Assembly (NCBI RefSeq): GCF_004920835.1 | Contig: NZ_QFHO01000021.1 | Span: forward strand, 1-64,000 | Length of the DNA stretch: 64,000 nucleotides | Reading direction: 5' to 3' | From: Stenotrophomonas maltophilia | Lineage (GTDB): Bacteria > Pseudomonadota > Gammaproteobacteria > Xanthomonadales > Xanthomonadaceae | In this document: one piece after another, positions 37,848-50,280 of the stretch | Position numbering within the stretch: position 1 is the first letter of the stretch | Layout: each line of letters starts with the position of its first letter | Translations under genes and position numbers: made by a program | The notes under the pieces: model-generated | Databases searched by the model: none | Told to the model about the DNA's origin: nothing | What the model saw: the letters and a program-made list of their open reading frames with translations, nothing else

Positions 37848-40800
37848 ATGAACAAGATCTATCGACGACTCTGGTCCGCCGCCCGCCAATGCTGGGTGGT
37901 TGCAAGCGAACTGGCGGCAGCGCGCGGCACGCGCAGGCACACATCGCGTGGTCCCGGACTGGCGCTGGTGCTGGCCATGCTGCCGGCATCGGTCATGGCA
38001 GCCACTGCGGGCCATCTCGAAACAGGCGCTGATGAGTGGACGGAAGATGCCCTGTACGCTGCCTTTGGCCCGTTCAACACAAGCGCCATGCTTGTGCACG
38101 AGGATGCCGCCACCGCTCCCAGCGGGCGAGCGTTCTCGCGCGCGAACGCGCTTCCGCTGGCCTACAGCGATTTCGTCCAGCTCGGTTCGTACGCCGGTGC
38201 CCGTGACAGGGCGGTCGCGGTCGGTGTATGGGCATTCTCCAACAGCTACGGCGCGGCACTCGGTTACCAGGCCAATGCCAATGGGCAATACGCGACCGCG
38301 CTTGGGCACAAGTCGGTCGCTTGGGAGCTCGGCGGAGTCGCGGTGGGCAACGATGCGAAGTCATACGCGCATAACGCGGTCGCACTGGGAAGTGGTGCGC
38401 TAGCTTCCGGACGCAATTCCGTCGTACTGGGGGCTGACTCCAACGACTACGGCGACAATCAGGTGTCGGTCGGTAACGGCAGCATGCGGCGCAAAATCGT
38501 ATACCTTGCCGACGGTGCGGTCGACGCCAACAGCAGCGATGCAGTGACCGGCAGGCAGCTGCATGCTACCCAGCAGGCGCTGGCCAGCGTGAGCCAGAGT
38601 CAGAAGTTGCTGGCGACGGGGACCGCGGCGACCAATGCCAACGCTGCCCAGGCAGTGGGTAACCGTGCGCTTGCGATGGGCATTGGGTCAACGGCTGATG
38701 GCGATGATACCGTTGCGTTGGGCGGGGGCGCTCGCACAGCGTCCGGCTCGGGCATCTCCCGCATCGCCATCGGTGCAGGCGCCTTCGCGGGCACCAGCGG
38801 TTGGACGGGGGCCATCGCCCTGGGTGGGAGCGCCAGTTCCACGCATGACGGCGTTGCCATCGGCTATCAGGCCAAGACAAGCAGCAGCGGTACGATCGCG
38901 CTTGGTCGCGGGGCAACGGTCACGCACGGAAATTCGGTTGCGCTGGGCGCCAACTCGGTGACCTCCAGCGCCAATACGGTGTCGGTGGGCAGCAGCAGCA
39001 ACAAGCGCAGGATCCAATACCTCGCCGATGGTGTGATTGCGGCGGGCAGTACCGACGCGATCACCGGCAACCAGTTGCATACGACCAATGCATCGGTGGC
39101 GACCGCGGCGGCAACGGCCGCTGAGGCAAAGGCCGGTGTTGATGCAGTCAACCGGCGACTCAATGCAGAAGCGCTGGCGTTGGGGGGCGGTGCGCTTGCA
39201 GAGTCCAATGCTTATGGCATCAGCACCGCAGTGGGACGCAACGCCAGGGGCTACAACGGCAAGAGCGTCGCGCTGGGTGACGACGCAAGGTCTGGCGTGG
39301 ACAAGGACGGGAACCGTGTTGCCAATGCCAATGGGGGCGTGTCGGTGGGGGCAATGTCACGCAGCGGCAACGGTGCTGTTGCGGCAGGGTTGCAGGCCAG
39401 CGCGGTGGGTGATCGTGCCATTGCCGTTGGCCATGAGGCGTCGGCGGATGTGATTCACGCGACCGCGATCGGATATCAGAGCAAGGCCAGCGCCGGGCAT
39501 TCCACCGCACTCGGGCGCGGTACCCACGCAAGCGGCCTCTACGCGACGGCCATGGGCAATCTGGCCAGGGCCTCGGCCGAAAGTGCCGTGGCCATTGGTG
39601 ATCGCTCCCTGGCTCAGCACAATGGCTCGGTGGCGTTGGGCAATGGTTCGCAGACCAGCGCCGCCAATCAGATTTCCGTCGGCAGCAGCGCCATCAAGCG
39701 CAAGCTGGTCAATCTGGCCGACGGTACGCTCAGTACGTCCAGCACCGAGGCCGTGACCGGCAAGCAGCTCAACGCTACCAATGCCAATGTGACGACTGCA
39801 CAGAATGCGGCCAATGCCGCGCAGACGGCCGCAACCGGCGCCAGGACCGCCGCGGACAACGCGCTGGGCAGGGCCACGGCGTTGAGTGGTCTGGTCAGCC
39901 AGGTATCGGCCACGGGCAATGTGCGCCTGGGCGCAGACAACACTGGCACCGTGGTGGATGTGGCCAACAAGGACGGCGCGAAGCGGCGCGTCAACAACGT
40001 CGCCAATGGCGTGCTGAGCAGCAGCAGCACTGACGTTGTGACTGGACAGCAGCTTCATGCCACCAACCAGTCTGTTTCCACGCAGGGACAGTCACTGGTG
40101 CTGCACGGCCAGCAGCTGGCAGCGCATACCCAGGCCCTGGCGGAACAGGACCAGCGCGTTGCGACCAACCGTGCCGACATCGATCAGCTTCGTACCGACG
40201 TGGACAACTTCGATCCGGATCTGGATGGGGTGGTGAAGTTCAGTGCCGATCGCCTGCTTGTGGACATGGAAGATGCGCGCGTATCGGGAGTCGCGGCGGG
40301 TGATGTCAGCTCTGCGGCCAGTACTGATGCGGTGAATGGTGGGCAGTTGTTTGCGACCAATGGGCGTATTGATGCAATCGAGAGCGCCGGAAAGTTCCTT
40401 GCTGTAGGTGCTGGTGGCGATCAGGAGCAGGCTTCGGCGGGAAGGTTTTCTGTGGCCATCGGAGATTCCGCATTGGCGTCCGTTTCGGGCGAGGGAGCAG
40501 TCGCGGTTGGTGGCTATGCCGTTGCAGGTGGTACCAACTCCGTCGCAATAGGGCGGGCTGCGTCGGTTCGAGACGGTGCTATCGGCGCCTTCGCACTCGG
40601 AGTCAGGTCACTGGTGGAGGCTGAGGGTGGGCTCGCGGTTGGTGCTGAAAGCCGTGTGCAGTCTGGGGCGCTCGACAGCGTAGCAATTGGTAGCCGCTCC
40701 TTGGCGTCGGAAGAATCTACCGTTTCATTCGGTCATGACGATCTTCAGCGTCGGCTTGTCAACGTTGGTAGAGGAATCGGCGATTCCGACGCAGCGGCCA

Positions 40801-42677
40801 TTAGTCAGCTTGCTGAATCCATATCAGGCTTGGGCGGTGGAGCAGGTATGGATGGGAATGGATCTTTTATTTCCCCCGCCTATAGCGTGCAGGGTGGTAC
40901 CCAGAACAATGTTGGAGATGCCTTGGCAGCACTTGATGGTGCAGTACTGAGATCCGACAGCCGCGTAGACCGCATCGAAAACCAGCTGCTTGCGACCTTC
41001 CAACAGATACCTTCGGCCAATGCGGCTGGAATCGATCAGCTGAACCTGGCTGGTGCGCAGGGCATGGTTCTGTCCAATCTCGCCGATGGGCATATTGCCG
41101 CGGGTAGTCGTGATGCGGTGACTGGCAATCAGCTGTTTGCAGTCAAGCAGGATGTTGATCGGAACCGAAGCGAACTGAATGCATTGCTTGATGCAAGCGG
41201 ATCTGGTGCTTCAACTGCCGGGGACGCATACGGCGTGATCGACTACGGCGGCGCCACGCTGACGGGTGTATCAGATGGTGAACTGTCGTCTGGGAGTAGG
41301 GATGTTGTGAACGGTGGGCAGCTGTTCTCCACAAATCTGCGCGTGCGAGAGCTGGAGCAGACGGGGCGTTTCCTGAGCGTGGGATTTGACGGCCTGAGCA
41401 ATGATGCCGAGGCTGGTCTCCTCGGTGTCGCATTGGGGGATTCCGCCAAGGCGTCTACCGGCTCTGAAGGTGGTGTGGCCATCGGGAGTTACTCGATTGC
41501 ACAAGGGACGAACTCAGTTGCGCTGGGCCGAGGATCTAACGTGGCCGATTCTGCTGAGAGCGGGTTTGCTCTGGGCGTTGGTTCGAATGTCTATGCGAAC
41601 CAGGGTGTGGCCTTTGGCGCGTCGAGTCGTGTGGTAGCAGGCGCTGATGGAGCGCTCGCGCTGGGTTCCTACTCAATCGCGACCGAATCAAATACGGCTT
41701 CATTCGGTAACGGCTCGGTTAAACGGCGTTTGGTGAACCTTGGTCGTGGCACTGGTGAGCATGATGCAGTCACCGTGGCACAGTTGAGCGAGTCGCTAGC
41801 TGCACTTGGGGGCGGTGCGGGTCTCGATGAGAATGGTCGTGTCGTCACCCCCGGCTTCAACGTCCAGGGCCAACACCAGAACACCATCAACGAAGCCCTC
41901 GCCACGCTCGACTCGGCCGTAGTCACCACCGGCTCCCGTGTCGACCGCGTGGAAACCCAGCTCCGCTCGGTGTTCCAGGAATCTCCGTCCGTCCGCAGCG
42001 ACGGCACCGCCCAGCTCACCCTGGCGGGTGCCAACGGCATGGTCATCTCCAACGTTGCCAACGGTTTGATCGCCGCCGGCAGCCGCGAGGCGGTCAACGG
42101 TGGCCAGTTGCATGCCGCGCAGCAGCAGCTCAACGGTCGCATCGATGGCCTGGAGCAACGCGTGGACGGCCAGCCGCAGGCGCGTGCAATGGCCACGGCG
42201 TCGGCAGCGCCGACCGAAGAGATCATGCCAAGCCTGGAAGCCAGCGGTTCGCCGCAGGTCGCTTCGGCAGGCGAGGGCGCTTCGCCTGCACCGCAGCCGA
42301 AGTCGAAGAAGGACGATTCGCCCGCGCCCACGCCGCAGGTTGATACCGCCGAGCTGGAAAAGATGCTGGCCCGCGCCAACGAGTACACCGATGGTGCGAT
42401 CAGCAACTTTGAGCGCCGCCTGGACAAGATGGACAAGCGCTTCAACCGCATGGCGGCGATGAGCAGCGCGCAGACGGCCATGGCCATGAACACCGCCGGC
42501 CTGGCCACCTACAACCGCCTCGGCGCGGGTGTGGGCTACGCCGAGGGCGAGTCGGCCATGGCGGTGGGTTACCAGCGCGTACTCAACGACAAGGGCTCAG
42601 CCACCTTCAGCCTCAATGGTGCCTTCACCAACAGCGGTGAACGCAGCATGGGCGTGGGTGTGGGCATCGGTTGGTAA
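37848..42677 (+). CDS. Trimeric autotransporter adhesin (YadA/SadA-like)
   Basis: A 1609-residue type Vc adhesin. The N-terminus MNKIYRRLWSAARQCWVVAS is an extended signal-peptide region, and cleavage is likely after VMA near residue 51. Beta-roll head repeats (for example VAVGVWAFSNSYGAALGY) alternate with necks such as RRKIVYLADG (about 214), NKRRIQYLADG (385) and IKRKLVNLADG (616). Residues about 850-1174 and 1175-1499 are two homologous copies of one 325-residue module. A Pro/Lys linker and coiled coil precede the YadA anchor (last 75 residues), ending VGVGIGW. AAGGAGA lies upstream. It sits 67 bp after the fimbrial operon. Confidence 0.93.
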   Translation: MNKIYRRLWSAARQCWVVASELAAARGTRRHTSRGPGLALVLAMLPASVMAATAGHLETGADEWTEDALYAAFGPFNTSAMLVHEDAATAPSGRAFSRANALPLAYSDFVQLGSYAGARDRAVAVGVWAFSNSYGAALGYQANANGQYATALGHKSVAWELGGVAVGNDAKSYAHNAVALGSGALASGRNSVVLGADSNDYGDNQVSVGNGSMRRKIVYLADGAVDANSSDAVTGRQLHATQQALASVSQSQKLLATGTAATNANAAQAVGNRALAMGIGSTADGDDTVALGGGARTASGSGISRIAIGAGAFAGTSGWTGAIALGGSASSTHDGVAIGYQAKTSSSGTIALGRGATVTHGNSVALGANSVTSSANTVSVGSSSNKRRIQYLADGVIAAGSTDAITGNQLHTTNASVATAAATAAEAKAGVDAVNRRLNAEALALGGGALAESNAYGISTAVGRNARGYNGKSVALGDDARSGVDKDGNRVANANGGVSVGAMSRSGNGAVAAGLQASAVGDRAIAVGHEASADVIHATAIGYQSKASAGHSTALGRGTHASGLYATAMGNLARASAESAVAIGDRSLAQHNGSVALGNGSQTSAANQISVGSSAIKRKLVNLADGTLSTSSTEAVTGKQLNATNANVTTAQNAANAAQTAATGARTAADNALGRATALSGLVSQVSATGNVRLGADNTGTVVDVANKDGAKRRVNNVANGVLSSSSTDVVTGQQLHATNQSVSTQGQSLVLHGQQLAAHTQALAEQDQRVATNRADIDQLRTDVDNFDPDLDGVVKFSADRLLVDMEDARVSGVAAGDVSSAASTDAVNGGQLFATNGRIDAIESAGKFLAVGAGGDQEQASAGRFSVAIGDSALASVSGEGAVAVGGYAVAGGTNSVAIGRAASVRDGAIGAFALGVRSLVEAEGGLAVGAESRVQSGALDSVAIGSRSLASEESTVSFGHDDLQRRLVNVGRGIGDSDAAAISQLAESISGLGGGAGMDGNGSFISPAYSVQGGTQNNVGDALAALDGAVLRSDSRVDRIENQLLATFQQIPSANAAGIDQLNLAGAQGMVLSNLADGHIAAGSRDAVTGNQLFAVKQDVDRNRSELNALLDASGSGASTAGDAYGVIDYGGATLTGVSDGELSSGSRDVVNGGQLFSTNLRVRELEQTGRFLSVGFDGLSNDAEAGLLGVALGDSAKASTGSEGGVAIGSYSIAQGTNSVALGRGSNVADSAESGFALGVGSNVYANQGVAFGASSRVVAGADGALALGSYSIATESNTASFGNGSVKRRLVNLGRGTGEHDAVTVAQLSESLAALGGGAGLDENGRVVTPGFNVQGQHQNTINEALATLDSAVVTTGSRVDRVETQLRSVFQESPSVRSDGTAQLTLAGANGMVISNVANGLIAAGSREAVNGGQLHAAQQQLNGRIDGLEQRVDGQPQARAMATASAAPTEEIMPSLEASGSPQVASAGEGASPAPQPKSKKDDSPAPTPQVDTAELEKMLARANEYTDGAISNFERRLDKMDKRFNRMAAMSSAQTAMAMNTAGLATYNRLGAGVGYAEGESAMAVGYQRVLNDKGSATFSLNGAFTNSGERSMGVGVGIGW

Positions 42678-42746
42678 GCCATGGCGCCCCGGCGTGGTGC
42701 GCGTAACGAGCCCCGCCGCGCCGGGGTCCTTGCCGAGGAGATGGCA

Positions 42747-43496
42747 ATGTACCGATGGGTGAGTCGATTCATCAGCTACCGCACGTTCTACGTTTGGCGG
42801 GCACGGTTTTACTACCACACCCGGCATCTGGACGTCTGGATGCTTGCCAGCGTGCTGTGCTTCCTGGGGGTAGTGGCGTTGCTCTGGTACTACTGGCGGT
42901 TCACCAATGTGCCGCTTCCGCGCATGCATCCGCAGGTAGCTGCGCTACGGGTGGAGGGCATCACCAACGAGGCGATCCACAGGATTGTTCTGGTGCGCCA
43001 TGGTGGTACTCCTCCCGGCAAGCCGTTCTCCACGCCGGAGGAGATCCGGGCCAGCACGGTGCGTACGATGCGGGTGCGGCAAGTGCTGGATGGCGAGGTG
43101 GCATGGCGGCTGAAGGCGAACCTGCTGGCGGATATCGCCGATTACATCGAGGCGACCGCGGGCTGCGTGCCGTATCAATGCACACGGGTGCAGGCGCACA
43201 TCAGCCAGCTGCGTGAGGCCGCGACGGAGAACGCGGGCATCAACAGGGCGTTGCAACCCATTCTGGAGGGCCCGCGTGATCTGGTGCCCGGTCTCACGAG
43301 CGTCGATCGCCAACGGGTGAAGAGCGGCTGGTCGGATTCGTTCAGTGACATCTTTCACCAGGTATGGCTGTTGAACGATCTGCAGACCATGCACGCGCGG
43401 ATGATGGCGGAGTACCCCAAGCGCGCACCCGCACCGTGGTTGCCGGAGTGGTTGATTGGCCCGGAGCCGACGACCGGTAATGGCATGCCACTGTAG
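42747..43496 (+). CDS. Uncharacterised single-pass membrane protein
   Basis: A 249-residue protein. A very aromatic, basic N-terminus (MYRWVSRFISYRTFYVWRAR) is followed by one transmembrane helix at about 32-50 (WMLASVLCFLGVVALLWYYW) and a soluble domain of about 195 residues. Two Cys (GCVPYQC) are close together near 140, which could form a disulfide if the domain is periplasmic. I recognise no family. I chose ATG 42747 with GAGGAG at 42735-42740; ATG 42741 is possible. It lies 69 bp after the autotransporter on the same strand and may assist it. Confidence 0.72.
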   Translation: MYRWVSRFISYRTFYVWRARFYYHTRHLDVWMLASVLCFLGVVALLWYYWRFTNVPLPRMHPQVAALRVEGITNEAIHRIVLVRHGGTPPGKPFSTPEEIRASTVRTMRVRQVLDGEVAWRLKANLLADIADYIEATAGCVPYQCTRVQAHISQLREAATENAGINRALQPILEGPRDLVPGLTSVDRQRVKSGWSDSFSDIFHQVWLLNDLQTMHARMMAEYPKRAPAPWLPEWLIGPEPTTGNGMPL

Positions 43497-43539
43497 AGCA
43501 CTGCCATGCTAGGTGGCGCCCGCGGATGCCACGCTCCCT

Positions 43540-43624
43540 GTAGAGCCGAGCCCACGCTCGGCTGCTCTTCGGTCAGGTATCCGGAAGTCTGAAATGCAGT
43601 GCGGACCAACAGTCCGCACCCACC
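43540..43624. repeat. Two SMAG/REP-like hairpins
   Basis: GTAGAGCCGAGCCCACGCTC onward at 43540-43565, and an inverted unit built on GTGCGGACTGTTGGTCCGCAC at about 43601-43622. They separate the convergent ends of the membrane protein gene and the minus-strand gene at 43641. Confidence 0.8.
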
Positions 43625-43640
43625 AAGACTGGCGCTACCG

Positions 43641-44285
43641 TCACCCGCCGATATACGCGGTGATCTCCGCCTCAGCCAGCACCTGCCGCAGCTGCGCCAC
43701 GGACGCGCGCCGCATCGGCTTCTCATCCACCGGCGACAGCGGCGCTTGGCGCAGGGCGTCGTAGGGCAGCACGGCCAGGTCGAAGGTCAGCTCTTCGGCA
43801 CTGAACACCCACACCGGCACGTCCAGGCAGCGTTCGCGGTCCATGCGCAGACGACGTGTCCGTGATTCGGCGGGGATGCCATGTTCGTCCAGGAAGCGAT
43901 GCACGGCTTCCGGGTCGTCACTGTGCAGGTGCAGCTGCACGGGGCTGTTGGCGTCGGCGGTGCCATCCAGTACCGGGCCGACCAGGCGCGGGGCGAAGCC
44001 GTGCAGGAACTCCAGGGCGCGCATCGCGGCTTCGCGGCGGCGCTGCAGTTCGTTGCCGTGCTGCGGCCCGGAGAACAACCGCTGGTACTCGCGCAGGGCG
44101 TCTTCAATCTCGGTGTTGCGGGGCAGGGAGGCATCGTCGTGGATGCCGAGCCGGGTGGCGGCCTTCAACTTGGCCTGGTGGTAGTCGCGGATGCCGCCTT
44201 CGGCCATCAGGCGCGCGGCTTCGTGGGCGAGACGGTGACGACGCTCGCGGGTCTGGCTGGCAGCATGCTGACGGGCGCGATGCAT
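43641..44285 (-). CDS. Uncharacterised protein with nucleotidyltransferase-like pattern
   Basis: A 214-residue soluble protein. The first half is charged and helical (LAHEAARLMAEGGIRDYHQA). The second half contains LVGPVLDGTADANSPVQLHL followed by HSDDPEAVHRFL, which recalls the GSxxxGTAxxxSDxDLHV core of nucleotidyltransferase-fold proteins with the metal-binding Asp residues missing. That is an inference from pattern only. I chose MHRARQHAASQ at 44285, since the upstream open frame reads into REP DNA. It is flanked on both sides by REP clusters and has no obvious operon partner. Confidence 0.68.
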   Translation of the reverse strand: MHRARQHAASQTRERRHRLAHEAARLMAEGGIRDYHQAKLKAATRLGIHDDASLPRNTEIEDALREYQRLFSGPQHGNELQRRREAAMRALEFLHGFAPRLVGPVLDGTADANSPVQLHLHSDDPEAVHRFLDEHGIPAESRTRRLRMDRERCLDVPVWVFSAEELTFDLAVLPYDALRQAPLSPVDEKPMRRASVAQLRQVLAEAEITAYIGG

Positions 44286-44354
44286 GCGATGACTCCCTGT
44301 TGCGACCTGGCTACAGACTAGCGCACGGATGTGACATCTGCGTGGGTATTTCGC

Positions 44355-44480
44355 GGAGGCGCCAGCCAACGGTTGGCACCCACCAACGCTCTGGTAGGTG
44401 CCGACCTTGGTCGGCACGGGGCGCCAACCAAGGTTGGCAGCTACCAGAGCAGCATCGGTGCCAACCCACGGTTGGCACCC
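44355..44480. repeat. Four SMAG/REP units in tandem
   Basis: GCCAACGGTTGGCACCCAC-type unit (44357-44379), GTAGGTGCCGACCTTGGTCG onward (44395-44418), inverted GTAGCTGCCAACCTTGGTTG onward (44425-44445) and GGTGCCAACCCACGGTTGGC onward (44457-44478). They lie between PBP1A and the upstream part of the 43641 gene. Confidence 0.83.
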
Positions 44481-44493
44481 ATCGCCCCCTTCC

Positions 44494-48194
<3,701 letters not shown>

Positions 48195-48195
<1 letters not shown>

Positions 48196-49076
48196 TGGCG
48201 CGCATCAATCTATTGCCCTGGCGCGCCGAGCGGCGCAAGCAACGCCAGCGCGAGTTCTACGCAATGCTGGGCATGGCCGCGATTGGTGGCCTGCTGCTGT
48301 CGCTGGTGATCTGGTTCTACTACGACCGGCAGGTGAGCGGCCAGATGGACCGCAACGCCTATCTGGAAGCCGAGATCGAGAAGGTCAAGGAACAGAACAA
48401 GGAGATCGACCGCCTCGACGCCCAGAAGGACCGCCTGCTGGCGCGCAAGAAGGTGATCGAGGAACTGCAGGCCAAGCGCTCGCAGATGGTCCACCTGTTC
48501 GACGCGCTGGTGCGCACCATTCCTGACGGCGTGGTACTGACCGCGCTGCAGCAGGAGGGCGACATGCTCACCCTTGAAGGCCGGACCCAGTCCAATGCAC
48601 GCGTGTCGGCGTACATGCGCAACCTGGAAACCTCCGGCTGGATGACCAATCCGGAACTGTCGATCATCCAGGCCAGTGCTGCGGACAAGAACGCGACCGG
48701 CCCGGTGTCTGACATCAAGGCGCTGCCGTACATGTTCAAGGTCACGGTGAAGCTGCCTGCGCAGAGCGAAGAGACCGGCACGCCCGGCCTGAATGCCGAT
48801 GGCAGCGTGGCGGCCGCACCAGCGGCAGTGCCTGCCGTGGCACCGCTTGCTGCAGGCCCGGACGCGGCAGCTTCGGCCGCAGCACCGGCAGCACCGGCAG
48901 CATCCCAGCCGGCCCCGGCCCCGGCCCCGGCCCAACCGGCCCCGGCGGCTGCACCGGCCGCCGCGCCGGCCAAGCCGAACCAGCCGGCCGCACCGGCACC
49001 GGCCAAGCCTGAGGGCAGCCGCCTGGCGCAGCCGCCGCAGGCCTCCAACGCCCCGTTGCAGGGGGACCGCGCATGA
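48195..49076 (+). CDS. pilN: Type IV pilus assembly protein PilN, with Ala/Pro-rich tail
   Basis: A 293-residue inner-membrane protein. The PilM-binding motif INLLPWRAERR is at residues 4-14, and one transmembrane helix follows at about 24-44. A coiled coil and a ferredoxin-like periplasmic domain come next. The C-terminal 90 residues are a low-complexity Ala/Pro linker (PAPAPAPAQPAPAAAP). PilN is about 200 residues in Pseudomonas, so this tail is an addition. Its ATG overlaps the pilM stop by one base. Confidence 0.94.
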
Positions 49077-49729
49077 GCCAGAAAATCGATCTGAAGAACC
49101 TGGATTTCAACGACATCGGCAACTGGCCGCAGAAGGCCAAGATCGTCTTCTGTTCGTTGCTGGCGCTGGTCATCATGTTCGTCGCCTGGATGCTGCTGAT
49201 CAGCGGCAAGCGCGACGAACTGTCCAGCCTTGAGTCGAGGGAAGGCGACCTGCGCACCGAGTTCACCAAGCAGCAGGAACGCGCGGTGAACCTGGGCCCG
49301 CTCAAGCAGCAGCTGGCACAGATGGAGCAGGTGCTGCAGCAGATGTTGCGGCAGCTGCCGAGCAAGACCGAAATGCCGGACCTGATCATCGACATCTCGC
49401 AGACGGCGCTGTCCAGCGGCCTGACCAGCCAGCTGTTCGAGCCGGAGCAGGAGCAGGTCAAGGAGTTCTACGCCGAGAAGCCGATCAAGCTGAAGATGGT
49501 GGGCAGTTACCACCAGTTCGGCGCCTTCGTCAGTGGCGTGGCCTCGTTGCCGCGGGTGGTGATCCTGACCATGCACGACATCAACCTGAAACCTGCCGAC
49601 AAGACCGGTGGCGGTGCCCGTGCGGGTGCGCTGGAACTGTCCGGCACGGTCAAGACCTATCGCTACCTGGACGAGACCGAGGTCCAGGAACAGCAGAAGG
49701 CTGAAGCTGGCAAGGAGGACAAGAAGTGA
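49073..49729 (+). CDS. pilO: Type IV pilus assembly protein PilO
   Basis: A 218-residue inner-membrane protein: short cytoplasmic part, transmembrane helix at about 25-45 (IVFCSLLALVIMFVAWMLLI), a coiled coil and a periplasmic ferredoxin-like domain (VGSYHQFGAFVSGVASLPRVV). It pairs with PilN and contacts PilP. ATGA overlap with pilN and GTGA overlap with pilP show tight coupling. Confidence 0.94.
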   Translation: MSQKIDLKNLDFNDIGNWPQKAKIVFCSLLALVIMFVAWMLLISGKRDELSSLESREGDLRTEFTKQQERAVNLGPLKQQLAQMEQVLQQMLRQLPSKTEMPDLIIDISQTALSSGLTSQLFEPEQEQVKEFYAEKPIKLKMVGSYHQFGAFVSGVASLPRVVILTMHDINLKPADKTGGGARAGALELSGTVKTYRYLDETEVQEQQKAEAGKEDKK

Positions 49730-50259
49730 CGCGTTCCTTCTTTGCACGCTGTGGGATGGTTGCCGCGGTGCTGCTGCTGGCAGCCTGTGGCCGTGGCGTG
49801 ACCAGCACGCCGGGCGATGCGCCGAACCTGGAAAAATGGGTGGAGGGCGAGCGTGCCCGGCCGGCACAGCCGCTGGAGCCGCTGCCGGTGATGCAGCAGT
49901 TCGAGACCTTCGAGTACTCCGCGCAGGGCCTGCGCGATCCGTTTACCGATGCCTGGACCAATCCGCAGGGGAGCGGTGGGTTGCGGCCGGATCCGAACCG
50001 GCGCAAGGAGCCGCTGGAAGGCTTCCCGCTGGACGCGCTGGACATGGTCGGTACCATCGGCACCGGCAGCGGTACCGTTGCGCTGGTGATGGGGCCGGAC
50101 AAGGTGACCTACCGGGTACGCCCGGGTGGCTACCTGGGGCAGAGCGACGGACGGGCCACGGCGGTCTTCGAGGACCGCGTGGAGCTGATCGAACTGGTGC
50201 CGGATGGCGCGGGTGGCTGGCTGGAACGGCCGGCAACGCTCTCGCTTGAAGATCAATGA
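49726..50259 (+). CDS. pilP: Type IV pilus lipoprotein PilP
   Basis: A 177-residue inner-membrane lipoprotein. The signal sequence ends in the lipobox LLAAC, with Cys as the mature first residue. The C-terminal HR domain (LDALDMVGTIGTGSGTVALV, YRVRPGGYLGQSDGRATAV) binds PilQ N0/N1 and links the inner-membrane complex to the secretin. GTG start at 49726 overlaps the pilO stop. Confidence 0.94.
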   Translation: MTRSFFARCGMVAAVLLLAACGRGVTSTPGDAPNLEKWVEGERARPAQPLEPLPVMQQFETFEYSAQGLRDPFTDAWTNPQGSGGLRPDPNRRKEPLEGFPLDALDMVGTIGTGSGTVALVMGPDKVTYRVRPGGYLGQSDGRATAVFEDRVELIELVPDGAGGWLERPATLSLEDQ

Positions 50260-50280
50260 TCGTTTACTGGGGATAGCACG

